Assembly: GCA_012519645.1 (NCBI GenBank)
Contig: JAAYPU010000132.1
Location: 1-10,161, forward strand
Reading direction: 5' to 3'
From: Clostridiales bacterium
Lineage (GTDB): Bacteria > Bacillota > Clostridia > Peptostreptococcales > JAAYPU01
Length of the DNA: 10,161 nt
Part shown: piece after piece, positions 1 to 6,468 of the stretch
Numbering within the stretch: the first letter of the stretch is position 1
Layout: each line of letters begins with the position of its first letter
Translations under genes and position numbers: made by a program
Notes under the pieces: generated by a model
Seen by the model: only the letters and a program-made list of their open reading frames with translations
Told to the model about the DNA's origin: nothing
Databases searched by the model: none

Positions 1-21
1 ATGGTAAATGCTTTTTATATA

Positions 22-51
22 ATAATACCTGATATTTCCATAATAGTACAA
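22..51 (-). promoter_or_regulatory. Candidate promoter reading out of the window
   Basis: On the minus strand there is a -35-like TTGTAC (46-51), an 18-base spacer and a -10-like TATTAT (22-27). It lies just past the terminator at 106-140, so it could start the next minus-strand unit beyond the window. In AT-rich DNA such matches arise by chance, so this is weak. Confidence 0.3.
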
Positions 52-62
52 GCCTATATTAC

Positions 63-91
63 AAAACATTAGGGACGGTACTTTTTGTTTT
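63..91 (+). repeat. Dispersed GGGACGGTAC repeat, copy 1
   Basis: Starts AAAACATT and continues into the 20-base core at 71-90 that is shared with the copies near 3915, 4791, 7288 and 7334. The ACCTTG tail found in those copies is missing here. It lies about 90 bases beyond the stop of the DUF3788 gene, outside that gene's terminator. Confidence 0.9.
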
Positions 92-105
92 CTATGTAAT
101 AAATC

Positions 106-140
106 AAAAAAATTACCCACGTTTCTTTGATATGAGTAAT
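106..140 (-). terminator. Rho-independent terminator of the DUF3788 gene
   Basis: On the minus strand ATTACTCA (133-140) pairs with TGGGTAAT (112-119), an 8-bp stem with one G-U pair and a 13-base loop, followed directly by a run of T (A-run at 106-112 on the plus strand). It lies just downstream of the gene ending at 178. Confidence 0.65.
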
Positions 141-177
141 TCTTTCGTATATTAGAGATAGAAGGCACTATTATCTC

Positions 178-648
178 CTATCTGATGCTTTTTCTGAAAT
201 CTATAAGAGAAAAAACCGCTTCAAACATTTCATCCGAATACAAGTCGAAAACAACAGGAAAAAACTTCAGTTTTCCCATTTGTCCTGAGTTCTCTATCAT
301 CAGCTTGACCTCATCATTGATAGGAAGACTTAATACATCTACACGGGCTTTTTCAGGAAAATAAATAGTAACCTTGAAAAAACCGTTCCAAATAGACAGC
401 CAAAAAACGGTTGCTTCATTTTGACCTCCTCGAATTCCTGTCCACTTATATAGTCCTTTTGCCAGCCATGCCTTGCCGTCAGTATAGTAGCGCCAATCTA
501 ACTGAATACCGTGGTTCGTAAGTTCGCTGATAAACTTCATATAGGTATTGTTAGCTTCTACAAGCGCCTTTGCAATAACATCACTTATCGGCTGAATATC
601 AGGATTTCTAAGTAATTGTTCCTTGGTCTCTGATTTTTTATTTTTCAT
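178..648 (-). CDS. DUF3788 family protein
   Basis: A 156-residue soluble protein with no signal peptide or membrane segment. It matches the DUF3788 family as I know it: the central DWRYYTDGKAWLAK stretch (about residues 51-64) followed by FWLSIWNGFFKVTIYF (about 82-97) is the family's hallmark, and the length is normal. The family has no settled biochemical role; it is usually found as a single small gene in Firmicutes and Bacteroidetes, and nothing here adds a function. The ATG at 648 is preceded by a purine-rich GAGGAGAGG at a rather long distance. The gene has its own candidate promoter in the module at 721-795 and its own terminator at 106-140, so it is probably transcribed alone. Family call good, function unknown. 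Confidence 0.85.
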   Translation of the reverse strand: MKNKKSETKEQLLRNPDIQPISDVIAKALVEANNTYMKFISELTNHGIQLDWRYYTDGKAWLAKGLYKWTGIRGGQNEATVFWLSIWNGFFKVTIYFPEKARVDVLSLPINDEVKLMIENSGQMGKLKFFPVVFDLYSDEMFEAVFSLIDFRKSIR

Positions 649-727
649 AATATCTGCTCGCCTCTCCTCACCCTACCTATATTTTTCACAATTCTTTTTG
701 ACACGATTGAAAACTCATTTTTTTGTA

Positions 728-755
728 ATTGTAACATATTTTCTGTATTTTGGAA
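728..755 (-). promoter_or_regulatory. Candidate extended -10 promoter for the DUF3788 gene
   Basis: On the minus strand a TGT-TACAAT extended -10 (728-736) lies 16 bases after a weak TTCCAA (750-755). The same arrangement with the same spacing is conserved in the second copy of the module (8616-8643), which supports it over chance. Confidence 0.5.
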
Positions 756-769
756 TCATTCACAAACAA

Positions 770-795
770 AAATGAGCTTTACTCAAAGCTCATTT
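770..795 (-). terminator. Rho-independent terminator overlapping the end of the DUF1062 gene
   Basis: A perfect 11-bp stem, AAATGAGCTTT (770-780) with AAAGCTCATTT (785-795), has a 4-base loop and on the minus strand runs into TTTTTG. The TGA stop of the DUF1062 gene (790-792) is inside the stem, so the terminator is built into the end of the coding region. Confidence 0.85.
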
Positions 796-1347
796 TTCGG
801 CACAATCTATTCTCCAATCAATGATGGTTCCCTGTAGGTCTGAGTATTTCCTCTGTACTGAGAAACGGTTAAAAACTCTTTTCGCTTCAGAACGCGATAT
901 TTTAAAGCATTCTGCAATTAACTTGTCATAGCGTATTCTCAAATGATAGGGGTTATGAAACCTAATAACATCACTCTCCGTATCTTTTCCGGTATTTCTC
1001 AAAACATAAGCCGGCTCTTCAAAAATCTCTACATTGTTCTTCTGAAATAACACCCTGTCCAAACCATATTGAAAAACCATTTTCCGGTCATTTCGCAGCA
1101 ATGCCTCATACTCTGCCTTGCTCAAATGTTTCTTATTGATACGTGAACGAATTGGCAAATTGTATGAATGTTTGCATTTGGTACATTGATAAATAAGCCA
1201 TATATCAATCTGTTTGCCATTGGAGTTTACCCTGACCTTGTCAGTGCTGCAAAAAACAGTTTTACCGCCACAGCCGGAGCAGTTGCGCAAAATTTTATAT
1301 GTTTCAGTAGGGATTATCTCATATTCTGCTACCTTGTACCTATTCAT
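790..1347 (-). CDS. DUF1062 zinc-ribbon protein
   Basis: A protein of 185 residues. An N-terminal zinc ribbon is visible: CSGC at 23-26 and CTKC at 55-58. It is followed by an Arg/Lys-rich region and the YGLDRVLFQ stretch that I associate with DUF1062, a Firmicutes family of unknown function. The start at 1347 is chosen over an ATG at 1383 because AAGAGGA lies at the right distance upstream and because 1383 would overlap the upstream gene by 44 bases instead of 8. That 8-base overlap with the cysteine-rich gene suggests translational coupling. The basic C-terminal part (FKISRSEAKRVFNRF) resembles a small RNA- or DNA-binding fold, but that is a guess. Length is usual for the family; no membrane segments. 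Confidence 0.85.
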   Translation of the reverse strand: MNRYKVAEYEIIPTETYKILRNCSGCGGKTVFCSTDKVRVNSNGKQIDIWLIYQCTKCKHSYNLPIRSRINKKHLSKAEYEALLRNDRKMVFQYGLDRVLFQKNNVEIFEEPAYVLRNTGKDTESDVIRFHNPYHLRIRYDKLIAECFKISRSEAKRVFNRFSVQRKYSDLQGTIIDWRIDCAEK

Positions 1348-1912
1348 TCTGAATCCTCTTATTGAAAGCGGAGTTGCAATCATGCGGTATTATTGTCATC
1401 AGGCAAACATCATCACCCATTTTAATGCTTTTTAATAGCTCTACCTCGACCTTGCAGCCAAAAGCTTTTTCAAATAGAACCTTGCTATACCCTGTAGAGC
1501 ACTGACACCATGCGTTAGTTTCAAATTTGTCCACATCCGCAATCATAGGACATGGACAATATTGGAATTGGAGATGAATTACACCGTCCTGATAAAACAA
1601 ACCTGCCTCTATAGCTCTCTCAGAGCATGCAAATTCCTCTACGCAAGATGAAGATGCTATCAGATCCTCTATCAGCGCTAACTTTTCATCCATTCCATAA
1701 CCGCACTGGCAGGCCATTCTAATTTTTTTTGTGGTTTCAGGATCAAATTTGTTTTCCAACCGACGCATGGTAGACTTTGCCCAGGAAGCGTTATCCTGGC
1801 TCATGGCGGATCCATCATCTCCATACACAACGACTTTCGCTGTTTCATCATCGCTTTCCCGTTTAACTGCTTCGTAAATGATTTCTTCCTGAATTTTTCT
1901 TATGTCGAACAT
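1340..1912 (-). CDS. Cysteine-rich protein, probably DUF6144 family
   Basis: A 190-residue soluble protein with eleven cysteines, many in tight pairs: CQC at 68-70, CPC at 119-121 and CQC at 136-138, plus C90, C96, C153, C170 and C179. I recognise this as a conserved clostridial family, probably DUF6144, though the number is from memory. The C-terminal half (WCQCSTGYSKVLFEKAFG then LKSIKMGDDVC, about 135-170) resembles the end of V4R/heme-NO-type ligand domains, where a Gly-Asp-x-x-Cys turn is common; this is inference. The cysteine pattern suggests bound metal or an iron-sulfur cluster. The start at 1912 is preferred over 1927: GGAGGTG lies 8 bases upstream of it, and the 1927 ATG falls inside that ribosome binding site. 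It overlaps the DUF1062 gene by 8 bases, so the two form an operon. Confidence 0.75.
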   Translation of the reverse strand: MFDIRKIQEEIIYEAVKRESDDETAKVVVYGDDGSAMSQDNASWAKSTMRRLENKFDPETTKKIRMACQCGYGMDEKLALIEDLIASSSCVEEFACSERAIEAGLFYQDGVIHLQFQYCPCPMIADVDKFETNAWCQCSTGYSKVLFEKAFGCKVEVELLKSIKMGDDVCLMTIIPHDCNSAFNKRIQNE

Positions 1913-1953
1913 ATTTGACACCTCCATAGCCGCAATAAAAAAGACCTATTGAA

Positions 1954-1989
1954 AAAATGATAACAATCCCGCGGGATTAGTCTCATTTT
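1954..1989 (-). terminator. Terminator after the AraC-type gene
   Basis: The centre is a perfect 14-base palindrome, AATCCCGCGGGATT (1965-1978). On the minus strand the outer arms AAAATGA and TCATTTT also pair across two mismatches, and the structure runs into TTTTTT. It lies 39 bases after the AraC-type stop, so it most likely ends that transcript. Confidence 0.7.
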
Positions 1990-2027
1990 AGCAATCAGCC
2001 TTGGAACAAAACTTCTGAATTCTTGCC

Positions 2028-2861
2028 CTATTTAATCGGTATGCACAAATCCATTATTACGCGACTTGCAGCTATATCTATTTTTCTATATATATTTAAT
2101 CCGTATTTTTCTGACATCTCGTAACCGCTTTTAGGAAACCATACTGCAAATATTCCTTGAAGCTCGCGAAATATATTTTTTATATCTCCTTCATATCGAT
2201 AAGTCGCAAATTTTCCGCCTTTTATCGTTATGATATTTTCTAATTTGCACGTATTATCTACAGTCATGCACAGATCACATATGCAGCTATTCATGGAAGA
2301 AATAGTCGGATCATCATAGAATCTTTCAATCAATAAGGTATCGTCCCGGATATGATCTTTATAAGTTTCGATAAATTGAAACCATTTTCCCTTCAGTTCG
2401 ATGTAATTTCCGAAGATTCTTTCATATATTACCTTAACATCCTTTAACATCACGATTTCCATTTTGTCATCATAGTCATCGAATGTTCTAAATTGCTCAA
2501 CAATTTCGGGGTAAAAAGGATTCTCAATGCTTGTTGCCCCGGTAGATTTACGAAATTCCTTTGGAGAAAGATTATGATGCTGCCTAAAAGCAGAGCTATA
2601 ATTTGAGGAGCTATATCCGTAATCTAATCCAATATCTGTAATTGCTTTATGCTGTTTCAGCTTAATATCAATCGCACTTTGATCCATTTTCAGATGTTTG
2701 ATAAACGCATATACACTATCGCCCGTTACCGCCTTAAAAACTCTGCTGAAATAAAATTCTGAATAATGAAAGTGGTTTGCCACATCTTTAATCGTAATGC
2801 CTTCATCAATGTGTTGAAGCATATAGTCAATGCTCTGACTTACCAGTTCTCTTTTCTTCAT
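2028..2861 (-). CDS. AraC-family regulator with GyrI-like ligand domain
   Basis: A 277-residue DNA-binding regulator. Two helix-turn-helix units lie at the N-terminus: GITIKDVANHFHYSEFYFSRVF (about 21-42, split by the turn) and KAITDIGLDYGYSSSNYSSAF (about 72-92), followed by the AraC signature NLSPKEFRK. From about residue 115 to the end is a GyrI-like/AraC effector-binding domain (Rob and SoxS-relative type), which in characterised members binds small hydrophobic or cationic molecules. The start at 2861 gives the normal N-terminus with GGGTG just upstream; an in-frame ATG at 2924 would add 21 residues unlike the family. Such proteins often control nearby efflux or detoxification genes. No clear partner is adjacent, so the target is unknown. 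The upstream region has a fair sigma-A-like promoter. Confidence 0.92.
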   Translation of the reverse strand: MKKRELVSQSIDYMLQHIDEGITIKDVANHFHYSEFYFSRVFKAVTGDSVYAFIKHLKMDQSAIDIKLKQHKAITDIGLDYGYSSSNYSSAFRQHHNLSPKEFRKSTGATSIENPFYPEIVEQFRTFDDYDDKMEIVMLKDVKVIYERIFGNYIELKGKWFQFIETYKDHIRDDTLLIERFYDDPTISSMNSCICDLCMTVDNTCKLENIITIKGGKFATYRYEGDIKNIFRELQGIFAVWFPKSGYEMSEKYGLNIYRKIDIAASRVIMDLCIPIK

Positions 2862-2939
2862 AATACACCCACTATTATATCTATTTTGCTTTTTCAAATA
2901 ATAGCAAGAAAAAAACTTCCTCAAACATTATCCAACAAT

Positions 2940-2968
2940 ATATTACCTTTTATTACTTCTCATATCAA
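2940..2968 (-). promoter_or_regulatory. Candidate sigma-A promoter for the AraC-type gene
   Basis: On the minus strand TTGATA (2963-2968), a 17-base spacer and TAATAT (2940-2945) lie about 80 bases upstream of the start at 2861. The -35 matches 5 of 6 and the -10 matches 4 of 6 consensus bases. Confidence 0.45.
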
Positions 2969-3007
2969 CAATTACAGGCATAAATTATATCTTGAGCTTC
3001 TAAGAAT

Positions 3008-3334
3008 TTATAATAAAAAATTATTTTTCTGAAATACTCTAAAGCCCATTAAAAATCCGGGAATGCGGTTTCGCGGCTTATGCAAAGCCAGGTTATAGAG
3101 CGGTACGGACTGGTGGTATATATCGTGGCTGCGGGTAAGTATACAGAAAGCCTCTTCCTCACCGGGGCCGTTCCTTGCCAGTATATACTTCTCGCGACAA
3201 GCAGAAGGCTGAATCCATGCAATGTTGACAGTATCTTTTTTTGCTCTCAGTTCCCTGCGCACTACCCAAAACCACAGCATTAAAAATGCTGTAATGCTGA
3301 TTACAGCCGCTACGAAAACATTATTAGTAATCAG
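3008..3334 (-). CDS. Short LemA-like membrane protein, apparent CTG start
   Basis: Read from a CTG at 3334 this gives 108 residues: a membrane segment (about 6-25, NVFVAAVISITAFLMLWFWV), a basic flank (RRELRAKK), a helical part, then YNLALHKPRNRIPGFLMGF (about 80-98). That last stretch resembles the end of LemA proteins (YN...FPxNxIAGLxGF), but LemA is about 185 residues and its central helices are missing here. No ATG fits: the ATG at 3341 is in another frame, hits a stop after five codons and lies only 1 base from GGAGG. The CTG is 8 bases from GGAGG and in frame. Either CTG is used, or an ATG/TTG start was mutated or shifted by one base. A shorter form from the ATG at 3280 would lose most of the membrane segment. 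Function unknown. Confidence 0.6.
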   Translation of the reverse strand: MITNNVFVAAVISITAFLMLWFWVVRRELRAKKDTVNIAWIQPSACREKYILARNGPGEEEAFCILTRSHDIYHQSVPLYNLALHKPRNRIPGFLMGFRVFQKNNFLL

Positions 3335-3471
3335 ACTTCATCCCTCCTTTTACTCTTTAGCACAAAGCGCCTGAAGATCTATTAAATCCTGATTTTGTAA
3401 CAAAAAGTTTTTCTTTACTGTTTGCAGAATGTGCTATTGTATTGTGGGTCATTTACAGGTTTTTTAAAATA

Positions 3472-3824
3472 AATTTCAATTATTTGATCAAAAAATATAA
3501 CAGCATTAGCTTAATAAAACTTTGCCTTCTTCCGTCAGCCTATTATGTTGGAAACTACTGGCTGGGACCTCATTACTTGAAGATGAAAAGTTAAAAACAG
3601 TATGCATAAGCAGTCATCTTCATAAGGGAAATTTGCTGATTCTGATAGAAAATAATTATGCAGGCGAAGTGCCAATGGAAAACGGCCTGCCGCAAAGCAG
3701 CCGCGAAGGACATGGCTTCGGTGTCAAAAGCATTAAAATGATTGCTGAAAAATACCGCGGCTATTGTTCCTTTAATGCTCAGGATGGAATATTTACGCTA
3801 AAAACTGTACTTCCAATAAATTAA
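3472..3824 (+). pseudogene. GHKL sensor histidine kinase remnant
   Basis: The open frame ending at 3824 encodes the last part of a GHKL (AgrC/VirS-like) ATPase domain: LLILIENNYAGEV, then the G2-box GHGFGVKSIKMIAEKYRG and a final strand FTLKTVLPIN. The kinase N-terminus (membrane helices, phosphorylated His) is absent. Just upstream the frame changes: YYVGNYW is read from 3541 in the other frame. Adding one base near 3556 would join it as GNLLAGTSLLEDEK, close to the GNLLDNALEA N-box but with the catalytic Asn region lost. So it carries a one-base frameshift and a damaged ATP site on top of the large truncation. It cannot be a working kinase. A TTG at 3522 could start a 100-residue fragment but has no good ribosome binding site. 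It is divergent from the LemA-like gene. Confidence 0.8.
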
Positions 3825-3843
3825 AATCCGATCTAAAATAAAT

Positions 3844-3876
3844 AAGGAGGCTGGTGAATCAATAACCTGCCTCCTT
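3844..3876. terminator. Bidirectional terminator between converging genes
   Basis: AAGGAGGC (3844-3851) pairs with GCCTCCTT (3869-3876). After a T-T mismatch GGT and ACC extend the stem, leaving a 9-base loop. On the minus strand it is followed by TTATTTATTTT, fitting termination of the protease transcript; on the plus strand it follows the kinase remnant but has only a short T-run. Confidence 0.75.
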
Positions 3877-3877
3877 T

Positions 3878-3947
3878 AAACGTTAGTAAACGTTAGGGAC
3901 GGTACTTTTTGAGCAAACGTTAGGGACGGTACTTTTTGTTTACCTTG
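3878..3947 (+). repeat. Tandem GGGACGGTAC repeats (copies 2 and 3)
   Basis: A stub AAACGTTAG (3878-3886) is followed by a copy ending early at 3911 and a full copy at 3915-3947 ending TTTACCTTG; the last two repeat with a 27-base period. The protease stop codon (3940-3942 read on the minus strand) is inside the full copy. Confidence 0.9.
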
Positions 3948-4773
3948 TTTTTTGTTCTTTTTTCCATTGGTCTAAAAAAGCTAGGATTCGATCGCTTGGC
4001 ATCGCCATTCCATTAATGAACCTTCGAAATATGTTTTCTCCACCGCCAAGATTTATCCCCACAATCTCAAGGTTTTCATTAAGCAAAGCACTGCCGCTGC
4101 TTCCTTCCGATATCATAGCAGTATGTTTAATAATTGGGTATTGCATATTCCCTGCATTATCACCAAAGGGAATTGGTTTCATAGTGCTTACTTTTCCGGT
4201 CGTAACTATATTTCTTTTCCGATACGGATTACTCATAGCAGCAACTATATCTTCATACTTGGGAATTTCTTCAGCAATAGATAAAACTGTATAATCTTCA
4301 TCAGCAACGAAACTAATTATTGCTAAATCATATTTTTCGTCTACGTATTCTACTATGGCTTCGGGGAACAGCTGATAATATTTTTCAATACCCTGATACT
4401 TTCCTCCCTTTCTTAAATAGTCGTTATAGTCTAATTCGTCATACCCCAAAACAATAATCTCTGTTTTATCTATATCTTCAAGTTCTTTAATTACATGCTC
4501 AGCTGTTAGTGCATAGTACTTATTTCCTTCTCTACGGATAATTACTCCACTGGCACCTGCTGATACAGATAAGGAACTACCGTTTCCTTGATTTTTATAC
4601 TGCAATTGTACTATCTTTACATTTGCTGAAAGGGCAAATTTGTCAACCTTTGCTATTAACTCTTTATTCAGTGATTGATATATGAACGATTTAATTGTTG
4701 GAAGAAAAAAGGTCGCAAAGATAAAAATGGTTATTATAATTAGTAGCAGTATCATTTTCTGTTTTTTCTTCAT
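3940..4773 (-). CDS. Membrane-anchored trypsin-like serine protease
   Basis: A 277-residue protein with one N-terminal membrane anchor (about 7-27) and a chymotrypsin-fold domain facing outside. The triad is complete: His93 in LTAEHV, Asp149 in KYDLAIISF and Ser226 in EGSSGSALL, the usual G-x-S-G-S setting. There is no PDZ domain after the catalytic part, unlike HtrA/DegP, so this is a single-domain Trypsin_2/S1-type enzyme. Substrate unknown; surface protein quality control or processing is plausible. AGGGGGAT precedes the ATG at 4773. The gene is bracketed by direct copies of the GGGACGGTAC repeat: one in its 5' leader (4791-4823), and one containing its stop codon (3915-3947). The C-terminal tail KEQKTR may have been set by where the repeat supplied a TAA. 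Confidence 0.88.
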   Translation of the reverse strand: MKKKQKMILLLIIITIFIFATFFLPTIKSFIYQSLNKELIAKVDKFALSANVKIVQLQYKNQGNGSSLSVSAGASGVIIRREGNKYYALTAEHVIKELEDIDKTEIIVLGYDELDYNDYLRKGGKYQGIEKYYQLFPEAIVEYVDEKYDLAIISFVADEDYTVLSIAEEIPKYEDIVAAMSNPYRKRNIVTTGKVSTMKPIPFGDNAGNMQYPIIKHTAMISEGSSGSALLNENLEIVGINLGGGENIFRRFINGMAMPSDRILAFLDQWKKEQKTR

Positions 4774-4790
4774 CTATATCCCCCTTCAAA

Positions 4791-4823
4791 AAACATTAGG
4801 GACGGTACTTTTTGTTTACCTTG
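4791..4823 (+). repeat. Dispersed GGGACGGTAC repeat, copy 4
   Basis: Starts AAACATT, has the perfect core at 4798-4817 and ends ACCTTG at 4823. It lies 18 bases upstream of the protease start, in its probable 5' leader. The 104 bases between it and the permease stop at 4928 show no gene and no convincing terminator. Confidence 0.9.
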
Positions 4824-4927
4824 TATATTATTTTAACCGCTCTTACCAGCCTGACCTTTTCTTTAACTTTATGTCAATTTTATCAATTTTTTTACGAAAA
4901 GCAAACGAAAACACCGTTCCTTTTTCA

Positions 4928-5671
4928 CTACTCCCATTTAAAATATTTTATCGAAATTGCTGTACACAGTATCGTCACAGTTCCCATGGCAATTACAGGA
5001 AGCTTTATATTATCTGCCGGAAGTCCGAGAAAAGTTGTCTTCATTAACTGAATACCTTGTGTAATTGGGAATACACTTACTATTTTTTGCATAGATTCGG
5101 GCATCACTTCAAAAGGAAGTGTTGTGCCTGAAAAAATCAACATTGGAAAATACAATATGCTAGCGATAATACTCGCACTCTTCGTATTTTTCGCAATACC
5201 ACCTACCATCATCCCAATACTTAAAGTTGATATCATAGTAAGCAACCAGCTGCATAAGAACGCCAACCAAGAGCCGTGTATAGTAACTTTCCAAAATATC
5301 ATTGCTACAGGAATCAAGGTGATTATAGATACCAAACAATAAATTACATAAATCGTTAATTCAACAGCCAAAAGTTTTGTCGGACTAACAGGCGTAACCT
5401 TAAATCGTTTTAATATTTTACGTTCTCTATATTCTGAAACCACAAGAGGTAACCCCATGAGACCTCCGGCACAGATTGAAACAGTACAAAGAGCACCAAA
5501 AGATTGCTCCATAAATGTATATTCCACTCCATCAGCAGCTGGCTTCGTACCATTCAGAAGCCCAAGAATCACCATAATTATCAGCGGCATGATGACAGCA
5601 AAAATAACCATATTCATGTTTCTTATATTAAGCTTTAATTCATTCTTCAATAATATTAAAAATGATTTCAT
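4928..5671 (-). CDS. ABC-2 type transporter permease
   Basis: A 247-residue integral membrane protein with about six hydrophobic segments (near 21-40, 59-78, 104-126, 135-157, 165-185, 224-242). The cytoplasmic stretch VVSEYRERKILKRFKVTPVS (77-96) and the later FSGTTLPFEVMP (180-191) are typical of ABC-2 permeases of the drug, lantibiotic or polysaccharide exporter group. It would pair as a homodimer with the ATPase encoded just upstream. The start codon overlaps the ATPase stop as ATGA (5668-5671), with GAGGAGG inside the ATPase gene as its ribosome binding site, so translation is coupled. Substrate cannot be read from the sequence; multidrug or antimicrobial-peptide export is the common role for this layout with a MerR regulator. 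Confidence 0.93.
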   Translation of the reverse strand: MKSFLILLKNELKLNIRNMNMVIFAVIMPLIIMVILGLLNGTKPAADGVEYTFMEQSFGALCTVSICAGGLMGLPLVVSEYRERKILKRFKVTPVSPTKLLAVELTIYVIYCLVSIITLIPVAMIFWKVTIHGSWLAFLCSWLLTMISTLSIGMMVGGIAKNTKSASIIASILYFPMLIFSGTTLPFEVMPESMQKIVSVFPITQGIQLMKTTFLGLPADNIKLPVIAMGTVTILCTAISIKYFKWE

Positions 5672-6393
5672 TCCCCATCAGCCTCCTCACCGGATAATAT
5701 CAGATATGCATCCTCAAATTTATTACAACCACTTACAGACTTTGCATATTCAACTGTCCCATAAAATACAGCTTTGCCTTTTTTCAGAATGCATATTTTA
5801 TCGCAAAGCACTTCCACTTCATCCATGAAATGAGAAGTTAATAAAATAGTTAAGCCATTCGCTTTCAAAACCGATAAAATCTTCCAAACATCACGCCGTG
5901 CTTTTGTATCAAGACCTGTTGTCAATTCATCAAGAAATACAATCTCCGGAGTAGGAATCAGAGCAATAACTATGAACAATCTTTGGCGTTCGCCGCCTGA
6001 AAGACTTTTAACAGAATTTTTTATTTTGTTTCCAATGCCAAATTGACTGCAAAGGTCCCTACAATCTGCAGGAGTTTTGTAAAGACTAGCGGTTTCTTCG
6101 CATAACTCTGATACTTTAATTTCGTGCTGATAATCACACTCCTGAAACTGAACACCAACTTTTTGAAAAAGCTTCTGCCTGTCTTTTTGCGGATTGTATC
6201 CCAGAATGGAAACTTGCCCTTTGTCTGCTTGTTTTGTTCCCAAGATACATTCGATTGTGGTACTTTTACCTGCTCCATTAGCTCCCAGCAAGCCAAAAAC
6301 AGTGCCTCGTTTTACGGATAAACTGATATCATCTACCGCAAGCAGATTGCCATATGTTTTTGACAACCGGTCAACCTTTATTACTTCTTCCAT
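5668..6393 (-). CDS. ABC transporter ATP-binding protein
   Basis: A 241-residue ATPase with all motifs intact: Walker A GANGAGKST (37-45), Q-loop near 82-84, signature LSGGE (131-135), Walker B IVFLDE (151-156) and the switch His188 in LLTSHFMDE. Walker B reads DELTTGLD where most relatives have DEPTTGLD. It powers the permease encoded immediately downstream. The start at 6393 is chosen because AAGGAGG lies 8 bases upstream and the product begins MEEVIKVDRLSKTYG, the normal beginning; an earlier ATG at 6435 would lie inside the intergenic hairpin at 6428-6451. It follows the tandem-MerR gene in the same direction across 75 bases. Confidence 0.95.
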   Translation of the reverse strand: MEEVIKVDRLSKTYGNLLAVDDISLSVKRGTVFGLLGANGAGKSTTIECILGTKQADKGQVSILGYNPQKDRQKLFQKVGVQFQECDYQHEIKVSELCEETASLYKTPADCRDLCSQFGIGNKIKNSVKSLSGGERQRLFIVIALIPTPEIVFLDELTTGLDTKARRDVWKILSVLKANGLTILLTSHFMDEVEVLCDKICILKKGKAVFYGTVEYAKSVSGCNKFEDAYLILSGEEADGE

Positions 6394-6427
6394 AGTATCG
6401 CCTCCTTTTTTTATCGGATAAAAGAAT

Positions 6428-6451
6428 ACCACCAATCAAAACATTGGTGGT
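6428..6451 (-). promoter_or_regulatory. Intergenic hairpin in the regulator-transporter operon
   Basis: A perfect 9-bp stem, ACCACCAAT with ATTGGTGGT, and a 6-base loop between the MerR-type gene and the ABC ATPase. On the minus strand it is followed by ATTCTTTTATCC, only a weak T-run. It could be a leaky terminator or attenuator that lowers transporter expression relative to the regulator, an RNA processing site, or an operator. Confidence 0.6.
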
Positions 6452-6468
6452 AAAGTGGAGGCTTATTA

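Larger units (their letters stand above)
721..795. repeat. Terminator-promoter module, copy A
   Basis: This intergenic stretch is clearly related to 8609-8683. By eye 34 of the first 39 aligned bases (from 721 and from 8609) are identical, including the 16-base AATTGTAACATATTTT. In both places it sits between two minus-strand genes and carries the terminator of one and the likely promoter of the next. Confidence 0.7.

Noticed and set aside
1..72. Open frame from the first base of the window to a TAG inside repeat copy 1 (plus strand)
   Set aside because: Only 23 codons are visible, with no recognisable motif, and the AT-rich content makes chance likely. It cannot be judged without sequence to the left.
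1168..1435. Plus-strand open frames opposite the DUF1062 and cysteine-rich genes
   Set aside because: They are antisense to two well-supported conserved proteins and show no motifs.
2874..2879. Perfect TATAAT on the minus strand upstream of the AraC-type gene
   Set aside because: It is only 12 bases from the start codon, so transcription would begin at the ribosome binding site. No -35 fits at 16-18 bases.
3080..3283. Plus-strand open frame opposite the LemA-like gene
   Set aside because: The minus strand has a membrane segment, a recognisable LemA-like ending and a strong ribosome binding site. The plus-strand frame shows no family features.
3940..4773. HtrA/DegP-type protease
   Set aside because: The catalytic triad and anchor fit, but the chain ends about 50 residues after the active Ser with no PDZ domain.
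4824..4927. TTGACA on the minus strand between the permease and the protease as a promoter
   Set aside because: No -10-like hexamer lies 16-18 bases downstream, so a promoter for the protease gene is not supported there.
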